Shown here: positions 32,628-40,196 of the stretch, piece by piece
How positions within the stretch are numbered: position 1 is the first letter of the stretch
How the letters are laid out: each line of letters opens with the position of its first letter
Source of the DNA: Microbispora siamensis
GTDB taxonomy: Bacteria > Actinomycetota > Actinomycetes > Streptosporangiales > Streptosporangiaceae
Assembly (NCBI RefSeq): GCF_016863095.1
Contig: NZ_BOOF01000043.1
Span: 1-64,000, forward strand
Length of the DNA: 64,000 nucleotides
Direction: 5' to 3'
The notes under the pieces: model-generated
Database searches by the model: none
Seen by the model: only the letters and a program-made list of their open reading frames with translations
Told to the model about the DNA's origin: nothing
Position numbers and translations under genes: made by a program

Positions 32628-33491
32628 TCAGGCGGCCGGGAAGTCGGTGGCGGGCGCGGTGAGCGCGGCGGCCTCGACGTTCGCCCGCAGGGCCCCGACC
32701 TTGGCCGTGGCGTAGGAGTGGGCGTCCGAGCCGAGCAGCAGCCGCAGCGGGCCCTCCCCGGCCAGGACCCGGTCGATGATCGCGGCGGCGCCCCTGACCG
32801 GGTCGCCGAGCTGGCTGCCCTGGAGCTTGAGGTGGTCGCGGGTCATCGCACGGATGGCCGGGTAGTGCACGGTCGTCTCGGCGGGCAGGGCGAGCGAGTC
32901 CTCGGTGAGGAAGTCGGTGCGGAAGTAGCCGGGCTCGACGATGGTGACCCTGATGCCGAAGTCCGCCACCTCGGCGGCGAGGGCCTCGCTCAGCCCCTCC
33001 AGGGCGAACTTCCCGGCGCAGTAGAGAGCCCAGCCGGGGACGGCGGTCAGCCCCAGGATCGAGGACACGTTGACGACGTGGCCGCCGCGTTGCTCGCGGA
33101 GGACGGGCAGGGCGGCGCGCAGCACGTTCCAGACGCCCACGACCTGGACGTCGAGCATGTCACGGACCTCGCGGTCGCCGGTCTCCTCCACCGCGGCCAG
33201 GAAGCCGTAGCCCGCGTTGTTCACGACGACGTCCAGGCCTCCCAGGCGCTCGGTGGTCTCCCGGACGGCCCGCCCGACCGCCGCCTCGTCGCGCAGGTCG
33301 ACGGTGAGCGGAAGAAGGCGCGACGGGTCGATCCCGTCGCCGCCGAGCGCGGCGAGCAGCCGCTCGGACGACCGCGTCGTCGCGGCCACGCGGTCACCGC
33401 GCTCCAGAACCTGCTTGACCAGTTCGAGGCCCAGGCCGCGGGAGGTGCCGGTCACGAACCAGACGGCCGGTCGATCTGTCGGGAAGCTCAT
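32628..33491 (-). CDS. Short-chain dehydrogenase/reductase
   Basis: The product is 287 aa. Classical SDR motifs are visible: the cofactor loop VTGTSRGLGLE (residues about 15-25), NNAGYGF, and the YxxxK catalytic pair in ALYCAGKFALEGL. The Ser of the catalytic tetrad lies in VNVSSILGL. The length and C-terminus fit oxidoreductases of the YusZ/ketoreductase-like type; substrate unknown. Of two nearby ATGs, 33491 is preferred since AGAGG lies six bases before it. It is divergent from an XRE regulator at 33711, a pairing often seen for SDRs under MmyB-like control. Confidence 0.93.
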   Translation of the reverse strand: MSFPTDRPAVWFVTGTSRGLGLELVKQVLERGDRVAATTRSSERLLAALGGDGIDPSRLLPLTVDLRDEAAVGRAVRETTERLGGLDVVVNNAGYGFLAAVEETGDREVRDMLDVQVVGVWNVLRAALPVLREQRGGHVVNVSSILGLTAVPGWALYCAGKFALEGLSEALAAEVADFGIRVTIVEPGYFRTDFLTEDSLALPAETTVHYPAIRAMTRDHLKLQGSQLGDPVRGAAAIIDRVLAGEGPLRLLLGSDAHSYATAKVGALRANVEAAALTAPATDFPAA

Positions 33492-33499
33492 GGTCATCC

Positions 33500-33530
33500 T
33501 CTGCTTGTCGAATGCTCTGCTTGTCGAATG
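33500..33530. repeat. Two 15-bp direct repeats upstream of the SDR gene
   Basis: TCTGCTTGTCGAATG is present at 33500-33514 and again at 33516-33530 (period 16). The repeats lie directly upstream of the SDR start, so they overlap its leader or promoter. They may be operator half-sites for the divergent XRE regulator, or simply a small tandem duplication. Confidence 0.7.
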
Positions 33531-33710
33531 TCGCCGTAGCGCCGGCCGGGAAGTCCCGGGGACCGGCACGGCACCAGCCTGGACCGCCACGACCGGCCGT
33601 AGGGAGCCATGTCGCGCCCTGTACGACCGCGCACCGTGCGACCGAGCACAGGGGAACCTAGGACGCACAGGGCCAGTCAGGACCGGACGGCGAGGGGGAG
33701 ACTGGGTCGC

Positions 33711-34631
33711 ATGGCCGAGACCAACCGCGAACTCGCTGATTTCCTGAGACGGGCCCGGAGCCAGGTCGACCCGTCACGGGCCGGCCTGCCCCCGGACGGC
33801 CGCGTACGAAGGGTCCCGGGCCTGCGCCGCGAGGAGGTCGCCCTCCTGGCCGGAGTCTCGACCGACTACTACGCCCGCCTCGAACAGGGCCGGCGCATCA
33901 CCCCGTCACCGGCCGTCGTCGAGGCCATCGGCCGTGCCCTCGGGCTCGACGACGCGGGACGCGCGCATCTGCACGACCTCATCGGAATCACCGCGGCGCC
34001 CGTACGGCGGCGAGCCCGCGGCGTCCAGCGGGTGCGCCCCGGGCTCTACCAGCTCATCGACGCCCTCGACGGCGAGCCCGCCCTCGTCCTCGGCCGCCGC
34101 ACCGACGTGCTCGCCGCCAACCGGATGGCGAAAGCGCTGTTCACCGACTTCGAACGGCTGCCGCCCCGGCGCCGCAACTACGCACGGTGGATGTTCCTCG
34201 ACGGCGACGCCCGATCGCTGTTCGCCGACTGGGAGGTCCAGGCACGGGCCGCGGTCGAGAGCCTGCGACTCGACGCCGGCCGCGACCCGGACGACCAGGC
34301 CACCACCGCCCTCATCGCCGACCTGCGCGAACACAGCCGCGAGTTCGCCCACTGGTGGGACCAGCACCGCGTCCACCAGCGCACCCACGGCTCCAAGCGG
34401 CTGCGTCACCCTCTCGTCGGTGAACTGACCGTCGAGTACGAGACGCTCTCCCTGCCCGGAGACCCCGATATGACGCTCTTCGTCTACACCGCCGAAGCCG
34501 ACTCGCCCTCGAAACGCGCCCTGGACCTTCTCGCGAGCTGGACCCTCCCCGGCCCCGCCGGCGATGCGATGTCCCCTCGGGACCCGCGGGGAGACGGCCG
34601 GCGAGTGGTGGACGACGCCGACTCCGCGTGA
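33711..34631 (+). CDS. XRE-family regulator with MmyB-like ligand domain
   Basis: The product is 306 aa. The N-terminal HTH (LADFLRRARSQVDPS, GLRREEVALLAGVSTDYYARLEQGR) is followed by a domain beginning PGLYQLIDALDGEPALVLGRRTDVLAANRMA, characteristic of the MmyB-type PAS-like ligand-binding domain that binds fatty acids. FAHWWDQHRV and the LVGELTVEYETL strand are also typical. The ATG at 33711 is preceded by GAGGGGGAG. It probably regulates the divergent SDR gene; the 219-bp gap contains the repeats at 33500-33530 and otherwise nothing recognised. Confidence 0.92.
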   Translation: MAETNRELADFLRRARSQVDPSRAGLPPDGRVRRVPGLRREEVALLAGVSTDYYARLEQGRRITPSPAVVEAIGRALGLDDAGRAHLHDLIGITAAPVRRRARGVQRVRPGLYQLIDALDGEPALVLGRRTDVLAANRMAKALFTDFERLPPRRRNYARWMFLDGDARSLFADWEVQARAAVESLRLDAGRDPDDQATTALIADLREHSREFAHWWDQHRVHQRTHGSKRLRHPLVGELTVEYETLSLPGDPDMTLFVYTAEADSPSKRALDLLASWTLPGPAGDAMSPRDPRGDGRRVVDDADSA

Positions 34632-34673
34632 CACGTCCCCGGGCGTCACCCGTCGGCGCGGCCGCGCAGACGA

Positions 34674-34701
34674 AAGGCCGGGCGGGTGCCCGCCCGGCCT
34701 T
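34674..34701. terminator. Strong bidirectional terminator hairpin
   Basis: AAGGCCGGGCGG (34674-34685) pairs perfectly with CCGCCCGGCCTT (34690-34701) across a GTGC loop. It sits between the convergent XRE (stop 34631) and pseudokinase (stop 34714) genes and would serve both. Confidence 0.85.
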
Positions 34702-34713
34702 CGTGTGGATCGG

Positions 34714-36918
34714 TCAGCCGCAGTTGCCCCAGTCGGAGCTGGTGCCGGCCGAGCCGACGCGGCCGGAGTACCTGACGCACTTGCCCTTGGCCTGTAGCTT
34801 CACCGGGCCGGCGTAGTACTCGTAGCTACCACTGTCGGTCTTGCTGCCGCCGCCCTGGACCTCCAGGGTCGCGGAGACGGGCGTCGCCTTGCCGACGTCG
34901 GTCGTCTTGATGGTGACGACGCAGTTCTCCCCGGTGCTCGCGTTGTACAGCTGGTAGACGGTGCCTGCCGCCAGAGGGCTGCTGTGCTGCACGTAGAAGC
35001 CCGACCCGCAGACCTGGGTCGCGCTGTAGGGGTTCCTGGCCGGCGCCGCGGTCGTCGGCTTGGGCGCCGGGGTGCTCGGCTTGGGCGCCTGGGTGGTCGG
35101 CCTGGGCGCCGGAGTACTCGGCTTCGGTGCCTGAGTGGTCGGCCTGGGCGCCGGGGTGCTCGGCTTCGGTGCCTGGGTCGTCGGCCTGGGGGCCGGAGTA
35201 CTCGGCTTGGGCGCCGCGGTCGTCGGCTTCGGTGCCGGGGTGCTCGGCTTGGGTGCCTGGGTGGTCGGCTTCGGTGCCGGAGTGCTTGGCGCCGGCGCCT
35301 GGGTGGTCGGCACCGGCGTGTCGGACGGGCGCGGCCGGGCGGGCACGGTGGGCTCCGGGCTCGGCACCGTCTCCTGCGTCTCCGTGGCCGCCGGGCTCGG
35401 CGACGGTGAGGGCGGAGGCTCGGGAGTCGGCTCCGTCGGCACCGGACTGGGCGTCGCGGTGACCGTGGCGGTGGTCGTCACATGCGCCGTCGGCTGCGTC
35501 CGGCCGGTGGGCTGCGCCGGCGGCGGGACCACCGGCTGGGTCGGCAGCGGCACGATCGGGCCGGGGGTCGGGACCGAGGTGAGCTCCGGCGTCACCGGAG
35601 CGTCGGTCGGCCACTCGCTCGGCAGCACCAGCGGCTGCACGGGCGAGTCCGGGTCGTCGGACGACAGCGCCCACGGCACCGTCACCTGCGGCGCCGCCGT
35701 CGGGGCCTGCCCGCCGCCTCCGGTCGCGCCTCCCGTGGTCCCGCCACCCACGTTTCCGCCGTCCGCGATCACGCGCCCACCGGAACCGTGCTGGCCCGCG
35801 GCGCGCTCCGCGGCGGCCGGCGACAGCTGGACCTCCGCGTAGTGACCGGCGCCCCACAGCCCCACGCCGGAGAGCAGGACCACGGCGCCGACCGCGGCCG
35901 CGAGGCCGACGGGGAACGGCTTGCGCCTGGCCGTCTCGACCTGGCCCTGGGTGGTCGGCGGACCCCACGTCTGCTGCGGGGGCTGCTCCTGCGGCATGGC
36001 GGGCGGCTGCCAGGCGACGGCGGGCACCTGCTGGGGCTGCTGGGGGACGGGCGGCGGACCCCACGTCTGCTGCGGGGCCGGCGGAACGGGGACTCCCCCG
36101 ACCGGCGGCTGCGGCGGCTGCGCGGGCAGCACCGCCGTCGCGCCGGGGCCCGCCGCCGGTTGCGCCCCGGCGGCACCGCCGCCGAGCAGTTGCAGCATGG
36201 CGGCGTAGGCGGTGGGCCGCTGCCCCGGCTCCTTGGCCAGCGTGGGCAGCACGACCTGGCGCAGCCGCTCCTCCAGGCCGCCGAGGTCGGGCTGCGCGTT
36301 CAGCACCGCCTGCGGCTCCTGCGGGAACGGCGGACGCCCGGTCGCGGCGAAGACCACCGTGGCGGCCCAGGCGAACATGTCCGCGTACGCGTCGTACCGC
36401 TCGCCCCTGATCTGCTCGGGAGCCCGGTACGCCGGCTCGCCCACCGGCGGTCCGACGGCGACGTCGGTCAGCTTGACCCCGTCGTCGGAGACGATGACGT
36501 TGTGCGGGGTGAGCGCGCCGTGCGCGAGGTCGGCGAGGTGCACGGCGGTCAGCGCGGTGAGCACGCCCACCGCGACCCGTTCGAGCGCCTCCCCGGAGAG
36601 CGGGCCCTCGGCCGCCACGGCGGCGGCCAGACTGCGCCCCTCGACGTGTTCCCTGACGACGTAGGGCCGATCACCGAGCAGGCCCGCCGTGATCGTGCGG
36701 GCCACATATGAGCTGGACACACGCGTGGCCACAGTGAGCCGGTCGAGGACGGCCTGCCCCGAACCCGGCTCGGCGGCCAAGAGCCTGATCACCCGCACAG
36801 GGGCGTCGTCGCCGGTCTCCTTGCCGACATAGACGTCGCCGCGGGGCCCCTCGTCCAGCCGTCCCAGGATGGCGTACTCGCCTATCTGCTCGGGATCACC
36901 CGGCCGTAAAGGGTGCAT
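34714..36918 (-). CDS. Membrane pseudokinase (PknB-like) with Pro/Thr stalk and SapA-like outer domain
   Basis: The product is 734 aa. Residues about 12-260 are a Ser/Thr-kinase fold, but key residues are lost: the glycine loop is GRLDEGPRGDVY, the VAIK Lys is replaced (PVRVIR), the HRD Asp is replaced (HGALTPHN, 133-140) and DFG reads DVA. The APEQ motif is retained. A transmembrane helix (about 334-355), a Pro/Thr stalk with PAPKPTTQAPKPST repeats (about 529-626) and a C-terminal domain of about 105 aa follow. That domain has four Cys, with VCGSGFYVQ, YQLYN, YYAGPV and WGNCG, resembling spore-associated protein A. AAAGGAC precedes the ATG at 36918. It lies next to mycP and may be a T7SS-linked sensor or scaffold; this is inference. 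Confidence 0.85.
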   Translation of the reverse strand: MHPLRPGDPEQIGEYAILGRLDEGPRGDVYVGKETGDDAPVRVIRLLAAEPGSGQAVLDRLTVATRVSSSYVARTITAGLLGDRPYVVREHVEGRSLAAAVAAEGPLSGEALERVAVGVLTALTAVHLADLAHGALTPHNVIVSDDGVKLTDVAVGPPVGEPAYRAPEQIRGERYDAYADMFAWAATVVFAATGRPPFPQEPQAVLNAQPDLGGLEERLRQVVLPTLAKEPGQRPTAYAAMLQLLGGGAAGAQPAAGPGATAVLPAQPPQPPVGGVPVPPAPQQTWGPPPVPQQPQQVPAVAWQPPAMPQEQPPQQTWGPPTTQGQVETARRKPFPVGLAAAVGAVVLLSGVGLWGAGHYAEVQLSPAAAERAAGQHGSGGRVIADGGNVGGGTTGGATGGGGQAPTAAPQVTVPWALSSDDPDSPVQPLVLPSEWPTDAPVTPELTSVPTPGPIVPLPTQPVVPPPAQPTGRTQPTAHVTTTATVTATPSPVPTEPTPEPPPSPSPSPAATETQETVPSPEPTVPARPRPSDTPVPTTQAPAPSTPAPKPTTQAPKPSTPAPKPTTAAPKPSTPAPRPTTQAPKPSTPAPRPTTQAPKPSTPAPRPTTQAPKPSTPAPKPTTAAPARNPYSATQVCGSGFYVQHSSPLAAGTVYQLYNASTGENCVVTIKTTDVGKATPVSATLEVQGGGSKTDSGSYEYYAGPVKLQAKGKCVRYSGRVGSAGTSSDWGNCG
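35041..35330. repeat. Tandem coding repeats of the Pro/Thr stalk
   Basis: Imperfect tandem units of about 21 and 42 bp encode alternating TPAP[KR]PTT and QAPKPS segments, about thirteen 7-residue units in all. Repeats of this kind change length easily and form an extended wall-spanning stalk. The copy number is worth comparing between strains. Confidence 0.8.
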
Positions 36919-37034
36919 CTCAGTCCTTTCTGGAAGTGACCTGATCAGGATCATTCAACCAAGAGGACGCAGCACAAAGCAGCGGTTTCCGGCAGGCCAA
37001 AACATTTAACCGTCAATTACTCAAAGCAGGCATG

Positions 37035-38189
37035 TCAACCCTCGCGGCCGGGGCGCCACCTTCTGCGCCTGCCCATCGGCGCGAACACCCGCACGGCCAC
37101 GATCAGACCCACCGCGCACAGCGCCGCCGCCGCGATGGTGAGCGCCAGGTCGATCGCCTCCTGGTCCACCGGAGCCGCCCTGCTCACCGCGTTCTGCGGC
37201 AGCGGGGCCGGCGCCGGCGGCGCGATGACGGGGGCGTCGACGGCTTCCAGCGGCAGGATCGCGGTGACGGCGAGCAGCGGGTTGACCATCCCGGCACCCG
37301 TGCCCGTCCCCACGCCGCCGTCCGCCGTGGCGGTGATGCGCCACCGCACCCGCTCCTGGCTCAGCTCCGGGTGGCGGGCACGCACCAGCGCCGCCACCCC
37401 CGCGACGTACGGCGCGGCGAAGCTGGTGCCCTCCAGCCCGCTCATGTACGCCCGTCCCGGCCAGGTGGAGGTGATGGCCTGGCCCGGGCCGAGCACCCCG
37501 ACGGGTGTCGCCGTGTTGGAGAAGTCGGCGCGCCTGCCGTCGGGCGTGGCGGAACCCACCGCCAGCACACCGGGGTAGGCGGCGGGATAGGAGGCCTCAG
37601 GCGTGCCGTCCTCCGCGGTCCTGTTGCCGGCCGCGGCCACGATCACCGCGTCCTTGCCCAGCGCGTACGCCACGGCCTGCCTGAGCTTCGGGTCGTCGTG
37701 GGCGTCGATCGACACGTTGATCACGTCGGCGCCCGCGTCGGCCGCGTCCACGATGGCCCTGGCCAGCGTGTCCGGGTCTCCGTTCTCCTCGTTCGTCTGC
37801 TTGAGCGAGATCAGCCGCACGCCCGGCGCGACGCCGACGAAGGGGACGCCCTTCACGTACTGGGCGGCGATGATCCCGGCGACGGCGGTGCCGTGGCCGA
37901 CGCAGTCGCGGTGTCCCGTGCCGGTGTAATCGACTTCCTTGGCCACGCGGAGCTGCGGGTGCGTCAGGTCCACCCCGCTGTCGATGATCGCGACGGTGAC
38001 CCCCTCGCCCGTGGTGAGCGGCCACACCCGCTTCGGGTCGAGCCTGCGCTGTGCCCACGGCTCGGCCACCTGCATGCTGCCCTTGCGCGGCGCGCAACGC
38101 ACCGGCGCGGCGCGCGCCTGTGCGGGCGGCGCGAGTGGTGCCATGAGAAGCAGAGCCAGCACGGTCGCCAGAAGGCCGGGTCCCCGCAT
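37035..38189 (-). CDS. mycP: MycP, T7SS-associated subtilisin-like protease (mycosin)
   Basis: The product is 384 aa. It has a signal peptide (LLATVLALLLMAPLAPPAQA), a subtilase domain with the catalytic triad in AIIDSGVD (Asp70), GHGTAVAGII (His99) and GTSFAAPYVAG (Ser about 256), and a C-terminal membrane helix (LALTIAAAALCAVGLIVAV) ending in a basic tail. Cys residues at about 32 and 96 match the disulphide seen in mycosins. MycP is membrane-anchored on the outer face and is needed for stability of the ESX complex. It is monocistronic here, 116 bp downstream (in its direction) of nothing but the pseudokinase leader region, which holds a perfect CCTGATCAGG palindrome (36940-36949). Confidence 0.95.
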   Translation of the reverse strand: MRGPGLLATVLALLLMAPLAPPAQARAAPVRCAPRKGSMQVAEPWAQRRLDPKRVWPLTTGEGVTVAIIDSGVDLTHPQLRVAKEVDYTGTGHRDCVGHGTAVAGIIAAQYVKGVPFVGVAPGVRLISLKQTNEENGDPDTLARAIVDAADAGADVINVSIDAHDDPKLRQAVAYALGKDAVIVAAAGNRTAEDGTPEASYPAAYPGVLAVGSATPDGRRADFSNTATPVGVLGPGQAITSTWPGRAYMSGLEGTSFAAPYVAGVAALVRARHPELSQERVRWRITATADGGVGTGTGAGMVNPLLAVTAILPLEAVDAPVIAPPAPAPLPQNAVSRAAPVDQEAIDLALTIAAAALCAVGLIVAVRVFAPMGRRRRWRPGREG

Positions 38190-38379
38190 GAGTGATCAGC
38201 CTAACCGGTCGAGCTCGGCCGGTGCCGCCGGTTCGAAACCGGCATACCGGCGATGGGGCTCGGAAGCGGCGGAAAAAAGGCGCGACAGCAGTCCCACTCA
38301 GCAAGGGGGCGGACGCCGTCCGGCGTCGACACGTGCATAAAATCCACGAAGGCTCGTAACCCAGGGGCCCGAGGGAAGG
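38190..38379. promoter_or_regulatory. Divergent intergenic region, mycP / carboxylase
   Basis: This 190-bp gap holds the promoters of both genes. The only structure I see is a 7-bp stem with a 3-nt loop (GCCGGTT at 38227-38233 and AACCGGC at 38237-38243). GAGGGAAGG precedes the carboxylase ATG. No clear -35/-10 pair could be assigned. Confidence 0.4.
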
Positions 38380-40170
38380 ATGGACGCGGTGCACAAGGTC
38401 CTGATCGCCAATCGCGGTGAGATCGCCGTACGGATCGCCCGGGCCTGCAGAGACGCCGGCATGTCCAGTGTCGCGGTCTACGCCGACCAGGACCTGGACG
38501 CGCTGCACGTGCGGGTGGCCGACGAGGCGCACGCGCTCGGCGGGCAGAGCCCGGCCGAGACCTACCTCGACATCGACAAGATCCTTTCGGTCGCGAGGAA
38601 GACGGGCGCGGACGCCGTCCACCCCGGCTACGGCTTCCTCGCCGAGAACGCCGGCTTCGCCCAGGCCGTGCTCGACGCCGGCCTGATCTGGATCGGCCCG
38701 CCGCCTTCGGCGATCACCGCGCTGGGCGACAAGGTCCAGGCGCGGCACATCGCGCAGCGCGTGGGCGCCCCGCTCGTGGCCGGAACCCCCGACCCCGTCT
38801 CCGGGGTGGACGAGGTCGTCGCCTTCGCGCAGCAGCACGGACTGCCGATCGCGATCAAGGCGGCGTTCGGCGGCGGCGGGCGCGGGCTCAAGGTGGCCCG
38901 CACCTTGGAGGAGATCCCCGACCTGTACGAGTCCGCCGTGCGCGAGGCCGTCACCGCCTTCGGGCGCGGGGAGTGCTTCGTCGAGCGCTACCTCGACCGG
39001 CCGCGTCACGTCGAGACCCAGTGCCTGGCCGACGCCCATGGGAACGTCGTGGTCGTGTCCACCCGCGACTGCTCCCTGCAGCGCCGCCACCAGAAGCTGG
39101 TGGAGGAGGCCCCGGCGCCGTTCCTGACCGACGAGCAGCTCGAACTCCTCTACTCCTCCTCCAAGGCGATCCTGCGCGAGGCCGGGTACGTCGGCGCGGG
39201 CACGTGTGAGTTCCTCGTCGGCCAGGACGGCACGATCTCCTTCCTCGAGGTCAACACCCGGCTGCAGGTCGAGCACCCGGTCAGCGAGGAGGTCGCCGGC
39301 ATCGACCTGGTCCGCGAGATGTTCCGCATCGCCGACGGCGAGCCGCTGGGCTACGACGACCCGGTGCTGCGCGGCCACTCCATCGAGTTCCGCATCAACG
39401 CCGAGGACGCGGGCCGCAACTTCCTGCCCGCGCCGGGGACGATCACCTCGATGCGCGTCCCGTCCGGCCCCGGCGTGCGGCTGGACGGCGGTTACGAGAC
39501 GGGGATGAGCGTGCCGCAGGCGTTCGACTCGCTCGTGGCCAAGCTGATCGTGACCGGCGCGACCCGGGAGCAGGCGCTGGAGCGGTCGCGCCGGGCCCTG
39601 GCGGAGTACGAGATCGGCGGCATGCCGACCGTGCTGCCGTTCCACCGGGCCGTGGTGGACGACCCCGCCTTCACCGGCGAGCCGTTCTCCGTGCACACCC
39701 GCTGGATCGAGACCGAGTTCGTCAACGAGATCCCTCCGTACGAGGGAGCCGTGGAGGCGGCCGAGGCCGCCGAGCGCGAGCGGATCACGGTCGAGGTCGG
39801 CGGCAAGCGCCTGGAGGTCGTCCTGCCCGCCGGCCTGGGCTCCTCGGGTCTGGGCTCGTCCGGTCCGGGCGCGACCGGCGGCTCCGGCCCGGCCAGGAAG
39901 GCGGCGCCCCGGCGGTCCGGCGGGGGCGCGGCGAAGAAGGCCGCGGCGAGCGGCGACTCCCTCGTGAGCCCGATGCAGGGCACGATCGTGAAGGTCGTCG
40001 TCGCCGACGGCGACACCGTCGAGCCCGGCGACACGGTCGTCGTCCTCGAGGCGATGAAGATGGAGCAGCCGCTGACCGCCCACAAGGGCGGCACGATCAC
40101 CGGCCTCGCGGCCGCCGTCGGCCAGACGGTCACCGCCGGGGCCGTCCTGTGCGAGATCAAGGACGCCTGA
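38380..40170 (+). CDS. Acetyl/propionyl-CoA carboxylase alpha subunit (biotin carboxylase plus BCCP)
   Basis: The product is 596 aa. An N-terminal biotin carboxylase ([32 protein letters not shown], the ATP-grasp loop [24 protein letters not shown]) is followed by a low-complexity Gly/Ser/Lys linker and a BCCP domain with the biotinylation site EAMKMEQPL (Lys about 559). It carboxylates its own biotin with ATP and bicarbonate. A separate carboxyltransferase beta subunit must be encoded elsewhere, since none is in the window. This is the standard actinobacterial AccA-type subunit supplying malonyl- or methylmalonyl-CoA for lipid synthesis. It is convergent with the gene at 40197. Confidence 0.96.
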   Translation: MDAVHKVLIANRGEIAVRIARACRDAGMSSVAVYADQDLDALHVRVADEAHALGGQSPAETYLDIDKILSVARKTGADAVHPGYGFLAENAGFAQAVLDAGLIWIGPPPSAITALGDKVQARHIAQRVGAPLVAGTPDPVSGVDEVVAFAQQHGLPIAIKAAFGGGGRGLKVARTLEEIPDLYESAVREAVTAFGRGECFVERYLDRPRHVETQCLADAHGNVVVVSTRDCSLQRRHQKLVEEAPAPFLTDEQLELLYSSSKAILREAGYVGAGTCEFLVGQDGTISFLEVNTRLQVEHPVSEEVAGIDLVREMFRIADGEPLGYDDPVLRGHSIEFRINAEDAGRNFLPAPGTITSMRVPSGPGVRLDGGYETGMSVPQAFDSLVAKLIVTGATREQALERSRRALAEYEIGGMPTVLPFHRAVVDDPAFTGEPFSVHTRWIETEFVNEIPPYEGAVEAAEAAERERITVEVGGKRLEVVLPAGLGSSGLGSSGPGATGGSGPARKAAPRRSGGGAAKKAAASGDSLVSPMQGTIVKVVVADGDTVEPGDTVVVLEAMKMEQPLTAHKGGTITGLAAAVGQTVTAGAVLCEIKDA

Positions 40171-40196
40171 GCCTGCGCGCGGCCGTGGGGGCCGGG

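Noticed and set aside
36940-36949. CCTGATCAGG palindrome as an operator for the pseudokinase gene
   Set aside because: A 10-bp palindrome is expected by chance at this scale and nothing else supports it; mentioned only under mycP.
38221-38250. GGTTCGAAACC resembling a tRNA T-loop
   Set aside because: No acceptor, D or anticodon arms can be folded around it and no discriminator/CCA context exists; it is a simple 7-bp stem in the mycP/carboxylase gap.
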